Part shown: positions 1-7,355 of the stretch, piece after piece
How the letters are laid out: each line of letters starts with the position of its first letter
Numbering within the stretch: the first letter of the stretch is position 1
Virus record (IMG/VR): IMGVR_UViG_3300043313_001732
Coordinates: 1-25,632 of that record
DNA: 25,632 nt
Source of the DNA: a virus
Direction: 5' to 3' (one strand)
Position numbers and translations under genes: made by a program
The notes under the pieces: generated by a model
The model's input: the letters and a program-made list of their open reading frames with translations, nothing else
Told to the model about the DNA's origin: nothing
Databases searched by the model: none

Positions 1-1508
1 AAGAAGGGGTGCCCGGCGCGATCGCCCTCGGCCGCGACGTCGTCCACATCCCCAAAGCCGTCAAGCAGATCGAGCAGATCAACAAACTGCCGATCGCCGA
101 GCAGAACCGGGTCCGCGCCGTCATGGGCGCCTCGGTCGGCCTGCGCGGCGCTCCCAATATCAAAGAGACGGAGGGCTTCCTCGACCCCGTCCGGTCGGCT
201 GCGCCGAAGCAGGCTTGGCGCCACGCTTGGGAGCTCGTCAACGGCTCGAAGATCTCGCGCTTCGACATCGCCCGCTCCGGTCGCTTCCGCGAAGTCGCCG
301 CCCTGGCCCGGATCGAGGGCGACTTCAAGCGGGCCAACAAGGGCTTCGAGGGGTGGCGCTACTCGGCCCGCAGCCTCTTCAAGAACGAGGCCCAGGCGGT
401 CAAAGATATGAAGGGCATGGACGGCGGGGAGCGCGCCCTCTACATCGCCGAACACCCGCGCCTGGGCGACAACGTCGTGAAAGATATGCGCGGCATCCTC
501 GGCAATTGGGACGCCTTCACCGTCTTCGAGAAGCACATCGCGCCCTTCGCGATCTTCTACCCGTTCCAGCGGTTCTCGGCGTTGTGGACGCTCTACCACT
601 TCCCGCTTGACCACCCCGCCGCGGCGACGGCGATGGCGATGCTGGGAGCGGTCAACGCGGCCGAAGTGCGCAAAGCGGCAGAAGCCGAAGGCGGGTCGCC
701 CTCGGTCGTCGATTACACCAAGCCGGTAATCAACGGGCGGTCGATCCTCCCCGCCGGCCAGCGCTTCTCGGCCGGGCTCGGATCGGTGCAGTCGGCGATC
801 CTCGAGGGCAAGCCGATGAAGGCGTTGCAGGGCCTCAACCCGGCCCTCGGGCTGCCGCTCGAAGCGCTCACCGGCAAGAACGCCTACACCGGGCAGCCGC
901 TCGGTGAACACGGCGCGGAGTACCTCGCTCGCGGGGCCGCCAACCTCTCGCCCTTCATGCGCTTCCTCGGCGTCCCCGAGCTCGGGCAGGGTGGCCCCTC
1001 GCCGGGCTCGCAGGCGTTCGCCGAGCAGGACCCGCTCCGACAGCAGCGCTCGCTCTTCAACCCCCTGATCGGCCAGAGCGTCAAGCAGTTCTCCAAGGAA
1101 AAGCGGCTCGAAAAAGACTTCCGCGACAAGTACGGCGAGGGCGACATCCCCGGCCCCTTCGACTCCGAGCTCGTGATCGACCTGCTCTACGGCAACAACG
1201 GCAACCCGAAGCCGGAGATGCTGCCCGACGTCCTGCGCAAGATCCACTCGGCCGAAGCCGCCGGCAACCGGGTCAAACGCGCCGAGGCTCCCTACTTGCC
1301 GAAGAGCAAGGATTTCTCCCAGCTCCAAAGCGAACTGCTCCGAGCGGTCGAAGACGCCTGGGAAACCGGGCCGGAGGCGACGCAGGGCGGCAAGTACAGC
1401 GGCACCCTCGCGAAGAAGCCGCTGCCGGGGCAGGGCAAGTACGGCGGGGCCTTCTCGAGCGGCGCCTCGAGCGGCTCGGGCAAGTACGGGGGGGCCTTCG
1501 GCGGATGA
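1..1508 (+). CDS. C-terminal part of a large virion-associated protein, 5' end cut
   Basis: The reading frame is open from the left edge of the window, so the GTG at 9 is not a proven start and the gene probably began upstream. About 500 residues are visible. The protein is mixed helical. At its centre is an aromatic stretch, HIAPFAIFYPFQRF followed by SALWTLYHFP, of the kind seen near the C-terminus of large polyvalent or internal virion proteins of phages; that resemblance is from memory and is inference. The last 45 residues are a Gly/Ser/Lys tail with three loose repeats of the type GKYxGxF or GKYxGxL. Its position directly upstream of membrane and lysis genes fits the end of a late structural region. 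The stop overlaps the next gene by ATGA. It could also be a tail or ejection protein; the exact role cannot be seen. Confidence 0.7.
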   Translation, partial: EGVPGAIALGRDVVHIPKAVKQIEQINKLPIAEQNRVRAVMGASVGLRGAPNIKETEGFLDPVRSAAPKQAWRHAWELVNGSKISRFDIARSGRFREVAALARIEGDFKRANKGFEGWRYSARSLFKNEAQAVKDMKGMDGGERALYIAEHPRLGDNVVKDMRGILGNWDAFTVFEKHIAPFAIFYPFQRFSALWTLYHFPLDHPAAATAMAMLGAVNAAEVRKAAEAEGGSPSVVDYTKPVINGRSILPAGQRFSAGLGSVQSAILEGKPMKALQGLNPALGLPLEALTGKNAYTGQPLGEHGAEYLARGAANLSPFMRFLGVPELGQGGPSPGSQAFAEQDPLRQQRSLFNPLIGQSVKQFSKEKRLEKDFRDKYGEGDIPGPFDSELVIDLLYGNNGNPKPEMLPDVLRKIHSAEAAGNRVKRAEAPYLPKSKDFSQLQSELLRAVEDAWETGPEATQGGKYSGTLAKKPLPGQGKYGGAFSSGASSGSGKYGGAFGG

Positions 1509-1873
1509 GCGGCGAGATCGCCCTGCGCGAATACGTCGATGCCATGTTCGCCGAGCGCGAGAAGGCGGTTGAAGCCGCCCTCGCCGCTCAGGAGAAGGCG
1601 GTCACGGCCGCCCTCGAGTCCTCGGATAAGGCGATCGACAAGGCCGAGGCGAACGCCGAGAAGTGGAGGGCGAGCGCGAACGAGTGGCGCGGGGCGATGT
1701 CCGACCGCGACCGCGAGTTGCCCTCCCGCCGCGAGGTCGAGGCAGCCTTCGAGGCGATCCGTGCCAGGACCGGCGTACTCGAGCGCCAGGTCGCCCGCGC
1801 CTACGGTGTCGCGGCCGGCGCGATCGCCCTCGCCGGCGTTGCCGTGGCGATCGTCCTGGCGGGATCTCCATGA
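1505..1873 (+). CDS. Coiled-coil protein with C-terminal membrane anchor
   Basis: This 122-residue protein starts at an ATGA overlap with the preceding stop. Residues about 1-70 are an alanine, glutamate and lysine-rich helix with near-repeats (EKAVEAALAAQ, EKAVTAALESS, DKAIDKAEANA), a clear 11-residue coiled-coil periodicity. Residues about 98-118 are one hydrophobic segment (AYGVAAGAIALAGVAVAIVL). Proteins of this build are common just before the lysis genes of actinobacterial phages. Their function is unknown to me; they may act in lysis timing or as virion-linked membrane factors. The next gene has a similar plan (coiled coil followed by one C-terminal membrane helix), so the two may be diverged relatives. 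Confidence 0.85.
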   Translation: MSGEIALREYVDAMFAEREKAVEAALAAQEKAVTAALESSDKAIDKAEANAEKWRASANEWRGAMSDRDRELPSRREVEAAFEAIRARTGVLERQVARAYGVAAGAIALAGVAVAIVLAGSP

Positions 1874-2133
1874 GCGTCGAGCAGCTCGAGCGCCAGGTCG
1901 GGGATCTCAACGCAACCGTCTTCGGTGTGCAGGGCGAGGGTGGCTTGCGCGGTGAGCTCCGCGAGTTGCGGGCGGAATTCCGCGCCTACCGAAAAGAAGA
2001 ACGTGATCGCCGCGAGGAGGACGCCGACAAGCGGGTGCTGGCCGCCCGCGCGATGGTGCTGGCGATGGGCGCCGCGCTGATCTCCCTGCTTGCAGTTGTC
2101 GTGACCCTAATCGGAATGGTGGTGGTGCAATGA
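1870..2133 (+). CDS. Small coiled-coil protein with one C-terminal membrane helix
   Basis: This 87-residue protein begins at the ATG that overlaps the preceding stop (ATGA). The N-terminal 55 residues are highly charged and helical (QLERQVGDLNATVFGVQGEG, then repeated E/R/K residues). Residues about 60-86 are a strong hydrophobic segment ending VVVTLIGMVVVQ. The motif QVGDLNATVFGV followed by a charged helix is typical of haemolysin XhlA-like or holin-associated phage proteins, so a helper role in lysis is plausible but unproven. An upstream in-frame start would lie far inside the neighbouring gene and is unlikely. Confidence 0.8.
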   Translation: MSVEQLERQVGDLNATVFGVQGEGGLRGELRELRAEFRAYRKEERDRREEDADKRVLAARAMVLAMGAALISLLAVVVTLIGMVVVQ

Positions 2134-2789
2134 CGACAGAGAGCCCGAAGCCCCTCAACCGACTCGAGGTTTGGGTAGCCGAGCACTCGGCCCCGGTCTT
2201 CGCGATCCTCGCGGTCCTGATCGTGCTCGCCGCGGTGGCGGTCTTCTACACCTTTCAGCAGTCCGGGGAAGCGCGCGATCAGGTCAACGTGCTCAAGCCC
2301 CAGGTGACGAAGGTGGCCGGGGCGATCTGCGATCAGCAGTCCCTCAAACACACCGACCGCGCCACCCGCTGCGCCGAGCGCATCCGCATCGGCCTCGTCA
2401 ACTGCAAGCGGGTCGAGCGCTGCCGGGCCGCTCTCCTCGCGGCGATCACCTACCCACCGCCGGCACACGCCGGGGCGCCCTCGAGCACCACGGCGATCAC
2501 CACGGCGCCGACCGAGAAAGGGGGTGCCACCCAACAGCCGTCTAACCACGGCCATCAGCAACCCGGCCCCTCCGGGGGCCAGCAGGAAGGCGGCCAGGAA
2601 GCGTCTCCGGCGCCCTCAGAGCCCGAAGGTGGCTCCGAAGGCGGCCAAGGCCAGGAAAGCCCAGGAAACGGCGCTCAGGGCTCCCAGGACGGCTCCTCGT
2701 CGTCCGGCGTGGATGTTGAAGTCTGCGCCCTTGAACGAACCTGCGTCGGCGTAGAAGTCGGCGTCGACCCGAAAGGACTCCTCCCATGA
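2130..2789 (+). CDS. Membrane-anchored protein with a long low-complexity tail
   Basis: The start lies in an ATGA overlap. The protein has 219 residues. A single transmembrane segment lies at about residues 20-42 (PVFAILAVLIVLAAVAVFYT), with a short cytosolic N-terminus. A cysteine-containing helical region follows at about 50-105, with four cysteines. Residues 106-195 are almost entirely Pro, Gly, Ser, Gln, Glu and Thr and are probably disordered. The last 25 residues hold two more cysteines (VCALERTC). The layout suggests a surface or periplasm-facing protein whose disordered linker crosses the cell wall. It is co-translated with its neighbours in the pre-lysis cluster. I do not recognise the family; a spanin-like role is only a guess. 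Confidence 0.75.
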   Translation: MTTESPKPLNRLEVWVAEHSAPVFAILAVLIVLAAVAVFYTFQQSGEARDQVNVLKPQVTKVAGAICDQQSLKHTDRATRCAERIRIGLVNCKRVERCRAALLAAITYPPPAHAGAPSSTTAITTAPTEKGGATQQPSNHGHQQPGPSGGQQEGGQEASPAPSEPEGGSEGGQGQESPGNGAQGSQDGSSSSGVDVEVCALERTCVGVEVGVDPKGLLP

Positions 2790-3328
2790 AGAAGCTCCCT
2801 CCCAGCGCGTCGCTACAGGCCCGCCTCGTCGCCGTCAATGCCGCGATCTCCGAGCAGGAGGACGCGATCGACGCGGCCCCCAAGGGCTCGCCGATCCGCA
2901 AGGCCGCCAAGCGGCAGATCCGCGTCCTCAAGAGGCGGCGCAAGAAGCTCCGCAAGGACCGCTTCAAGATGAAGGGCGCCACGGCGATCATCAAGTACGA
3001 GGTGATCCCGGTCCTCGTCGCGGCCGGGGTGCCGATCACGTCGCGCAAGCGCTTGGCGACCTTCGGGAATCCGAGCTCCGATCACTGGCTCGGCAACCGC
3101 GACGCCGACGCAGCGGACGGCGGCACCTTCTCCAACAACAACGAGCTCGGCAATCAGGTGGTCAACGCCCTCCGCAACACCAAGGGCTCGAGGATGTCGG
3201 GCTTCGTCGAGTTCGAGATCACCCGCTCCCACACCGGCTCCGAGGAGACGTATCGGATTCAGGTGATTACGGAACCGCACGGCACCGGGCCCCACATCCA
3301 CAACGGCTGCAAGCGGGTGTCGGCGTGA
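2786..3328 (+). CDS. Predicted M15-like zinc peptidase (cell-wall hydrolase)
   Basis: This 180-residue protein starts at an ATGA overlap. Residues 1-62 are a basic helical region. The C-terminal half carries motifs of the D-Ala-D-Ala carboxypeptidase/Hedgehog (M15) fold. SSDHWLGN is followed by AAD, giving His100 and Asp111 as likely zinc ligands in an S-x-H-x-x-G...A-x-D pattern with a four-residue insertion. Near the end, GPHIHNG has His170 and His172, as the last zinc ligand of M15 enzymes lies in an HxH motif. The gene directly precedes the amidase and overlaps it. The expected role is to cut peptide bonds of peptidoglycan during lysis or entry. The overall match is by motif only, so a non-catalytic relative is possible. 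Confidence 0.62.
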   Translation: MKKLPPSASLQARLVAVNAAISEQEDAIDAAPKGSPIRKAAKRQIRVLKRRRKKLRKDRFKMKGATAIIKYEVIPVLVAAGVPITSRKRLATFGNPSSDHWLGNRDADAADGGTFSNNNELGNQVVNALRNTKGSRMSGFVEFEITRSHTGSEETYRIQVITEPHGTGPHIHNGCKRVSA

Positions 3329-3948
3329 AGGCCCCCAAGGCGGATCTGACCCGCCTCGTCGTCAACCAGTCGAGCCGCGGCGGGGTCCGGCCGAAGATCA
3401 TCGTGCTCCACACGACCGAGGGGCACAACCGCCCAGGCGTCGGGGACCTCGCGGATCTCGCGGCCTTCTTCGACCGCTCCTCGACGGAGGCGAGCTCGCA
3501 CATCGCCAACGACGCGGAGGGGCACGATTGCCGGATGGTGCCCGACAATCGCAAGGCGTGGACGCAGGCCGAACTCAACCCGCCCGCGCTCTCGATCGAG
3601 CAGATCGGTTTCGCCGCCCAGGGCAAAGGCGACTGGTTCGAGGACGCCCCGCACCAGCTCGCCAACACCGCCCGCTGGATCGCGTGGTGGTCGAAGAAGT
3701 ACGGCATCCCGATTCAGCGGGGGATCACGTCCGGCACCACCATTCTCAAGCCGGGGGTGTGCTCGCACAAGCAGCTCGGCATCGCGGGGGGCGGCCACGT
3801 CGATCCCGGCACCGCCTACCCGTTCGAGTACGTCCTCGACCTGGCGCGGGTGTTCGCCACCCGGCGGGGAAGCAAGGCTCACAAGGCCGCGCTCGCCGAC
3901 GTCAACCGGGTCCGTCGACACTTCGGGCTCAAGCCAATCAACGACTAG
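3325..3948 (+). CDS. Endolysin, N-acetylmuramoyl-L-alanine amidase (Amidase_2/PGRP type)
   Basis: This 207-residue protein starts at a GTGA overlap with the peptidase-like gene. The Amidase_2 fold is recognisable from IIVLHTTEG (zinc ligand His29), SSHIAND around His59, SIEQIG (Glu92), and the C-terminal SHKQLGIAGGGHVDPG, where His148 or His158 and Asp160 complete the zinc site. Such enzymes cut the amide bond between muramic acid and the stem peptide. The last 35 residues are basic and helical (RRGSKAHKA...VRRHFGLKP) and may bind the wall. There is no signal peptide, and the holin follows 12 bp downstream, so export through holin lesions is the expected route. Confidence 0.92.
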   Translation: MKAPKADLTRLVVNQSSRGGVRPKIIVLHTTEGHNRPGVGDLADLAAFFDRSSTEASSHIANDAEGHDCRMVPDNRKAWTQAELNPPALSIEQIGFAAQGKGDWFEDAPHQLANTARWIAWWSKKYGIPIQRGITSGTTILKPGVCSHKQLGIAGGGHVDPGTAYPFEYVLDLARVFATRRGSKAHKAALADVNRVRRHFGLKPIND

Positions 3949-3960
3949 GAGAACCAGCAG

Positions 3961-4563
3961 ATGAAGCAGCTCATAAGCACGATCGGGGATCGCCTCCAAG
4001 CGCTCTTCCCGCCCAACCGCGTCATGCTCGTCGTCGCCCCCACCGTCACCGCGGGCTCCCTGTGGCTCTCAGCCTGGCTGACGGCCCACGTGCCCGGCGT
4101 CGAGCTCCCGGCCGGGGTGATCGCAGGGGCAATGGGTGTCGTCGGCCTGATCGCCGTGACGCTCTTCTACAAGTGGTTCGATCAGTGGCAGAGGGGCGAG
4201 CCGCTCACCGTCGAGGAGGATCTCAATCAGGCCCTCGACGAACTCGATCAGACGACGACGATGTTCTTCGCCGCCCACGGCACGGTGCAGGGAGTCGGAG
4301 CCGCGCTCGAGGATCTGCACGACCGGATCGCCAAAGGCTCGATCAACGAGGCCGAAGTCGCCAACGGCGTCGCCGGCATCCTCGACGTGATCGGGCAGTT
4401 CGTCGATACGCACTCGGTTGACGCCGACGTAGCCGAACCCGAGCCGATGGTCGCGGCCGAGGCATCCGTCCTCGACGCGGTCCCCGAGGCTCCGGCCGAG
4501 GCAGCGCCGCCACCACCCGCACCACCCGCACCACCCGCACCACCCGCGGCACCGACTGCGTGA
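3961..4563 (+). CDS. Holin with two membrane segments and a Pro/Ala tail
   Basis: A clear ribosome site (AGGAGAA at 3948-3954) precedes the ATG. The 200-residue protein has two hydrophobic segments, about 20-43 and 48-69 (AGVIAGAMGVVGLIAVTLFY). They are separated by a short turn, as in class II holins. A charged helical region follows, and then an Ala/Pro/Glu tail of about 55 residues ending in PPA repeats. Its position right after the endolysin supports the call. The role would be to form membrane lesions at a set time so that the amidase and peptidase reach the wall. The tail is unusually long for a holin. Confidence 0.82.
   Translation: MKQLISTIGDRLQALFPPNRVMLVVAPTVTAGSLWLSAWLTAHVPGVELPAGVIAGAMGVVGLIAVTLFYKWFDQWQRGEPLTVEEDLNQALDELDQTTTMFFAAHGTVQGVGAALEDLHDRIAKGSINEAEVANGVAGILDVIGQFVDTHSVDADVAEPEPMVAAEASVLDAVPEAPAEAAPPPPAPPAPPAPPAAPTA
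4512..4547 (+). repeat. Four tandem copies of the 9-bp unit ACCACCCGC
   Basis: The unit ACCACCCGC is repeated four times head to tail without mismatch. It encodes the PPA repeats at the end of the holin. Because the unit is a multiple of three, copy-number change would lengthen or shorten the tail without a frameshift. Confidence 0.95.
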
Positions 4564-4952
4564 ACCGAGCGCAGTTCGTCGTCAAGGGGCACCCCGCGCC
4601 GAAGGGCTCGAGGGTGTTTCTTGGCGGCGGGGCGAGCAAGGAGTCGAGCGACGGCTGCAAGCCCTGGGTCGAAGCGATCGCGATGTCCTGTCTCGGCCAG
4701 CGCCCCAAAGGCGTCGGCCTCCTCAAGCCGCCCTACAAGGTGGGCCTGCGCTTCGTTATGCCGCGCCCGGCCGGCCCGAAATACGACTGGCCCTCCGCTG
4801 ACGGGGATCTCGACAAGCTCGCTCGAGCGGTCCTCGACGGGCTGACGCAGGGGGGCTTGATCGTCGACGACCGGCATGTGGTGCAGCTCGACTGCTCTAA
4901 GGAATTCGCCGGGGCGGGCAAACAAACGGGTGTGTCGATCGTGATCCTCTAG
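4560..4952 (+). CDS. RusA-family Holliday junction resolvase
   Basis: This 130-residue protein starts at GTGA, overlapping the holin stop. The N-terminal VVKGHPAPKGSR and the core GDLDKLARAVLDGLTQGGL with IVDDRHV match the RusA pattern. Counting against E. coli RusA as I recall it, Asp70 and Asp72 correspond to Asp83 and Asp85, and Asp91 to Asp104. The catalytic Lys76 position is taken by Arg89. The enzyme would resolve branched DNA before packaging. It sits at the end of the lysis operon, away from the recombination genes, and is followed by a terminator. The family call is strong; activity with Arg in place of Lys is uncertain. Confidence 0.9.
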   Translation: MNRAQFVVKGHPAPKGSRVFLGGGASKESSDGCKPWVEAIAMSCLGQRPKGVGLLKPPYKVGLRFVMPRPAGPKYDWPSADGDLDKLARAVLDGLTQGGLIVDDRHVVQLDCSKEFAGAGKQTGVSIVIL

Positions 4953-4996
4953 ACTCACCCTCTCGGGTTCCCTTCGGATCTCGTTCATGCGGCATC

Positions 4997-5025
4997 GGCC
5001 TCTCACCTTCGGGTGGGGGGCCTTT
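4997..5025 (+). terminator. Rho-independent terminator after rusA
   Basis: GGCCTCTCACC pairs with GGTGGGGGGCC (11 pairs including two G-U) across a TTCG loop, followed by TTTG. It ends the lysis/RusA operon. Confidence 0.85.
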
Positions 5026-5058
5026 GTCGTTCTGCGGAGTTTGCGAAGTCGCCGCGGT

Positions 5059-5084
5059 TACGTGTACACCGACTCGGGTAGGGT
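5059..5084 (+). promoter_or_regulatory. Promoter with GTGTACAC palindrome for the moron-like gene
   Basis: TACGTGTACACC is followed after 8 bp by the -10 box TAGGGT (5079-5084). The perfect palindrome GTGTACAC is at 5062-5069, 9 nt before the -10 box. The same arrangement recurs near 7977 (leftward) and 19472 (leftward). There is no consensus -35, so the palindrome probably binds an activator or a repressor. The start of transcription would be near 5091, leaving a leader of about 33 nt with a ribosome site. Confidence 0.65.
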
Positions 5085-5123
5085 GGCCGCGACCAGTAAC
5101 CAACATCTCCGAAGGGAGAGCGC

Positions 5124-5768
5124 ATGAAGATCAAGGTAAGGGGGACGGCCGAAGGTGCTGTCGCCGACATCATCCAGCCCCCAGCCGAAAGGGACGGTCA
5201 GGTCGTCGGTGAGCCCACCGTCGTCAGTTCGACGGCGATTGCGGCCGGCGACGAGCTCACGCTCACCGTGCCGAGCCTGACTGACCCGGCGCAGATCGAG
5301 GTCGGCGACGTCGTTACGACCCCCGAGCAGCCCGCCGCAGAAGAGGGCGGCAGCGAGCCGGACGGCGGCACTCCCGAGCCGGCCGAGCCGGACGAGCCCG
5401 CGGCCGAGGAGCCCCAAGAGGACAGCGGCAGCCCCGCTGGCCTGGCGATCGGGCGGGTCGTGATCTACCGCTCGAAGACCGGCAAGTACGACCTGCCGGC
5501 GATCGTCAACTGCACCACGGCGACGCTCGACCCGGAGGGGGTCAAGCTCGGCCACGTGCCGGAGCTCAGCACCCCCGACGCCGTCCACCTGACCGTGTTC
5601 ACGTGCGGCAAGGAGGGCACGTCGCGGGAGGGCAACGTCGTCAACAACGAGGCCGCGGGAGGCTCCTACCAGGAGTTCAACATCCCGATGTCGGGCTTCT
5701 CCCCGGCGACGGCCACGGAAGGCGACGAGCCGCAGCCGGGCACCTGGCGGTTCCCCGAGCGGGTCTAG
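5124..5768 (+). CDS. Hypothetical two-domain protein, monocistronic (moron-like)
   Basis: The ATG follows a good ribosome site (GAAGGGAGAG). The 214-residue protein has an N-terminal beta-rich domain (about 1-68), an acidic Pro/Glu/Gly linker (69-108) and a C-terminal beta-rich domain (109-214). The C-terminal domain has the motifs GRVVIYRSKTGKYDLPAIVN and PGTWRFPE. Domains with a Val-rich start, 'PAIV' and a closing 'PGTW' are frequent in small phage hypothetical proteins, but I know of no function. The gene stands alone between two terminators, with its own GTGTACAC promoter. This suggests expression independent of the late operon, for example in a lysogen or early in infection. The strong linker could equally fit a virion decoration protein. 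Confidence 0.85.
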   Translation: MKIKVRGTAEGAVADIIQPPAERDGQVVGEPTVVSSTAIAAGDELTLTVPSLTDPAQIEVGDVVTTPEQPAAEEGGSEPDGGTPEPAEPDEPAAEEPQEDSGSPAGLAIGRVVIYRSKTGKYDLPAIVNCTTATLDPEGVKLGHVPELSTPDAVHLTVFTCGKEGTSREGNVVNNEAAGGSYQEFNIPMSGFSPATATEGDEPQPGTWRFPERV

Positions 5769-5789
5769 TACCCTCTCGGCCGACGACCT

Positions 5790-5847
5790 GCCCCGCCCCC
5801 CGCTGGCCTTCATACCGCCGGCAAGGGGGTGGGGCGGTCGCCCTTTT
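5790..5847 (+). terminator. Long hairpin terminator
   Basis: GCCCCGCCCCC (5790-5800) pairs with GGGGGTGGGGC (5825-5835) over 11 positions with one G-U. An inner GCTGGC/GCCGGC helix extends the stem, and CCCTTTTG follows. It closes the single-gene unit upstream. Confidence 0.8.
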
Positions 5848-5906
5848 GTCCGGCGGGCCGGACTTCCTCCCGGTTCCGTCCGCTGGACTTGTTCCCCTTT
5901 CGGGCC

Positions 5907-6104
5907 ATGAACGATCGGCCCCTCACCGACACTGACCGGCTCCTCGCCGCGGTGGGCTTCCTCTCCGAAGTGCGCGCTGCCGGCGTCGACTGCACCCTGA
6001 CGTCTCGCAGCCGGGAGGATCTTCGCCGCCTCGCCTCGAGCGGGGACGACGATGCCCTTGCCGAGCTCACCCGACGCCCCGAGCTCGAGCCGGCGGCCGC
6101 GTAG
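5907..6104 (+). CDS. Small hypothetical protein
   Basis: This 65-residue protein has an acidic helical composition (TDTDRLLAAVGFLSEVRAAG, then EDLRRLASSGDDDALAEL). The ATG at 5907 is chosen because upstream in-frame starts lie inside the terminator hairpin. No strong ribosome site is visible. It overlaps the next gene by one base. No family is recognised. Confidence 0.55.
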   Translation: MNDRPLTDTDRLLAAVGFLSEVRAAGVDCTLTSRSREDLRRLASSGDDDALAELTRRPELEPAAA

Positions 6105-6298
6105 TGGATCTCTTCGCTGACGCTGCCGGCGGCGTCGACGTCGTCGCGCTCGAGGCGATCCGCACCACCGGGAAGGCGAAACCCAAAGCGGTGACGATCG
6201 CCATAGCCCACGGCCTCGCCTACGACCCGCACGTGGACGGCCGACTGCGCCTTACGCCGGTCGGCCGAGAGAAGCTGCGCGCCGCCACCACCGTCTAA
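6104..6298 (+). CDS. Small hypothetical protein, possibly winged-helix
   Basis: This 64-residue protein starts at GTG, sharing one base with the previous stop (TAGTG). The pattern of a helix, AVTIAIAHGLAYD and RLRLTPVGREKL resembles the wing of a small winged-helix domain (GL-x-Y ... LT-x-x-G-R-E-x-L). Its 3' end overlaps the convergent gene on the other strand by 47 bp, so one of the two ends may be mis-set. Confidence 0.5.
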   Translation: MDLFADAAGGVDVVALEAIRTTGKAKPKAVTIAIAHGLAYDPHVDGRLRLTPVGREKLRAATTV

Positions 6299-6488
6299 AC
6301 CAGCGGCGTTGTCGGCGGCTCTCCCGGTTCTCGTCGATCACCTTGCGGAAGCCCTCGTCGTCGGCGTAGAGCTCGTCGAAGGCGGCTCGAGCGAGGCGCT
6401 TGTCTTCCGGGCTCGGCCGAGTGATCCCGTTGTACTGGCCCGCGGCGAGGCGGTCGAGGAGGGCCTGACGTCGGAGCTCGGGAATCAT
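6252..6488 (-). CDS. Small basic hypothetical protein
   Basis: This 78-residue protein is the last gene of the leftward middle operon, starting in an ATGA overlap with the gene before it. The first 55 residues are helical (LLDRLAAGQYNG, RAAFDELYADDEGFRKV). The C-terminus is very basic and Trp-rich (RRQRRWFRRWWRRAA), which suggests nucleic-acid or membrane binding. No family is recognised. Confidence 0.55.
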   Translation of the reverse strand: MIPELRRQALLDRLAAGQYNGITRPSPEDKRLARAAFDELYADDEGFRKVIDENRESRRQRRWFRRWWRRAASLGRPA

Positions 6489-6736
6489 CTTGGGGCGGGC
6501 AGGGCCAGCGGCGGGTCAAACTGCCGCCGGAGTTCGGTCACTAGGAGGATCGGCTCGGCGCCGAGGCTCTTGCTGTGGACGCCGAACCAGCGCGTCCCCT
6601 CCTCGTTGACCAGTTCGACGGTGTAGAGGCGATCGCCGCCGCTGCCTTGGATCGGCTCCGAGTAGCAGTCGAGGAGATCCCCAGGGCCGGCGGCCAGGGT
6701 CGCCAGTATCAGTAGGCGGGCCTCTTCGAGCGTCAC
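6485..6736 (-). CDS. Small hypothetical protein
   Basis: The GTG start overlaps the previous stop (GTGA), which excludes the longer upstream frame. The 83 residues form a helix (TLEEARLLILATLAAGPGD) followed by beta strands (YTVELVNEEGTRWFGVHSKS) and a proline-rich end. No family is recognised. Confidence 0.65.
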   Translation of the reverse strand: MTLEEARLLILATLAAGPGDLLDCYSEPIQGSGGDRLYTVELVNEEGTRWFGVHSKSLGAEPILLVTELRRQFDPPLALPAPR

Positions 6737-7137
6737 GGCATTGCTCGACGAAGCCACACGGTTCCGTTGGGCTCGAAGCGCCCCACGGTGAAGGCGACCA
6801 CCTTGCCCGGTCCCTCGCGGCGGTCCTCGATCGAGTAGTTGAGCACCGACAGGTGGCGGCCGCCAGTGTCCTCGAGGTAGAGCGCGTGGAGCTGGCGCAG
6901 CAGCGGCGGCGAGACGGCGATCGGGTGCTTCCTCGAGCTCGGCCCCTGCGGGAGCAGTTCGCGGGCCGCTCTGACCATCGCCTCTTCCTGGCAGCGCCAC
7001 GACCGCAACACCCGTTCCTCGAGCGACGGTGGCCCGAGACGGGGTCGATCGAGCTTTCGCCACACCCGCAGGTAGCCGTAGATCATCCCCATACCGAAGC
7101 CAGCGAAGAAGGCCGCGGTGACGACGGCGGCGATCAC
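6733..7137 (-). CDS. Membrane-anchored hypothetical protein
   Basis: This 134-residue protein starts at GTG in a GTGA overlap with the preceding gene. The first 25 residues are one transmembrane helix (VIAAVVTAAFFAGFGMGMIY), followed by a charged cytosolic part with a helix-rich middle. The C-terminus is VVAFTVGRFEPNGTVWLRR. Nothing in it points to a known activity. Confidence 0.7.
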   Translation of the reverse strand: MIAAVVTAAFFAGFGMGMIYGYLRVWRKLDRPRLGPPSLEERVLRSWRCQEEAMVRAARELLPQGPSSRKHPIAVSPPLLRQLHALYLEDTGGRHLSVLNYSIEDRREGPGKVVAFTVGRFEPNGTVWLRRAMP

Positions 7138-7355
7138 AGGTCGGCGCCGAAGTGCCGCGACAACGCCGCGGTGACGTGCGAGTTGGTCAGGTAGCCGGAG
7201 CGGTAGATGGCGCGGAGTTCGGCCCACTCGGCATCGGTCAGCGATTTCGCTCGAGGGGCGCCGCACCGGATGCAGACGGGGGTAGGGTCGCCGCCCCCGA
7301 TTCTCGAGTTGATCGTGAACCAATGGCGCTGATACCAGCCGCCCCCGCAGGCCAC
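7134..7355 (-). CDS. Small zinc-ribbon-like hypothetical protein
   Basis: The GTG start follows the upstream TAG directly. The 73 residues include C3, H11 and a CIRCGAPR knuckle (C28, C31), so one zinc site is likely. A short helical region follows (TDAEWAELRAIYRSG). Small proteins of this kind are frequent in actinobacterial phages, with unknown roles. Confidence 0.65.
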   Translation of the reverse strand: MACGGGWYQRHWFTINSRIGGGDPTPVCIRCGAPRAKSLTDAEWAELRAIYRSGYLTNSHVTAALSRHFGADL

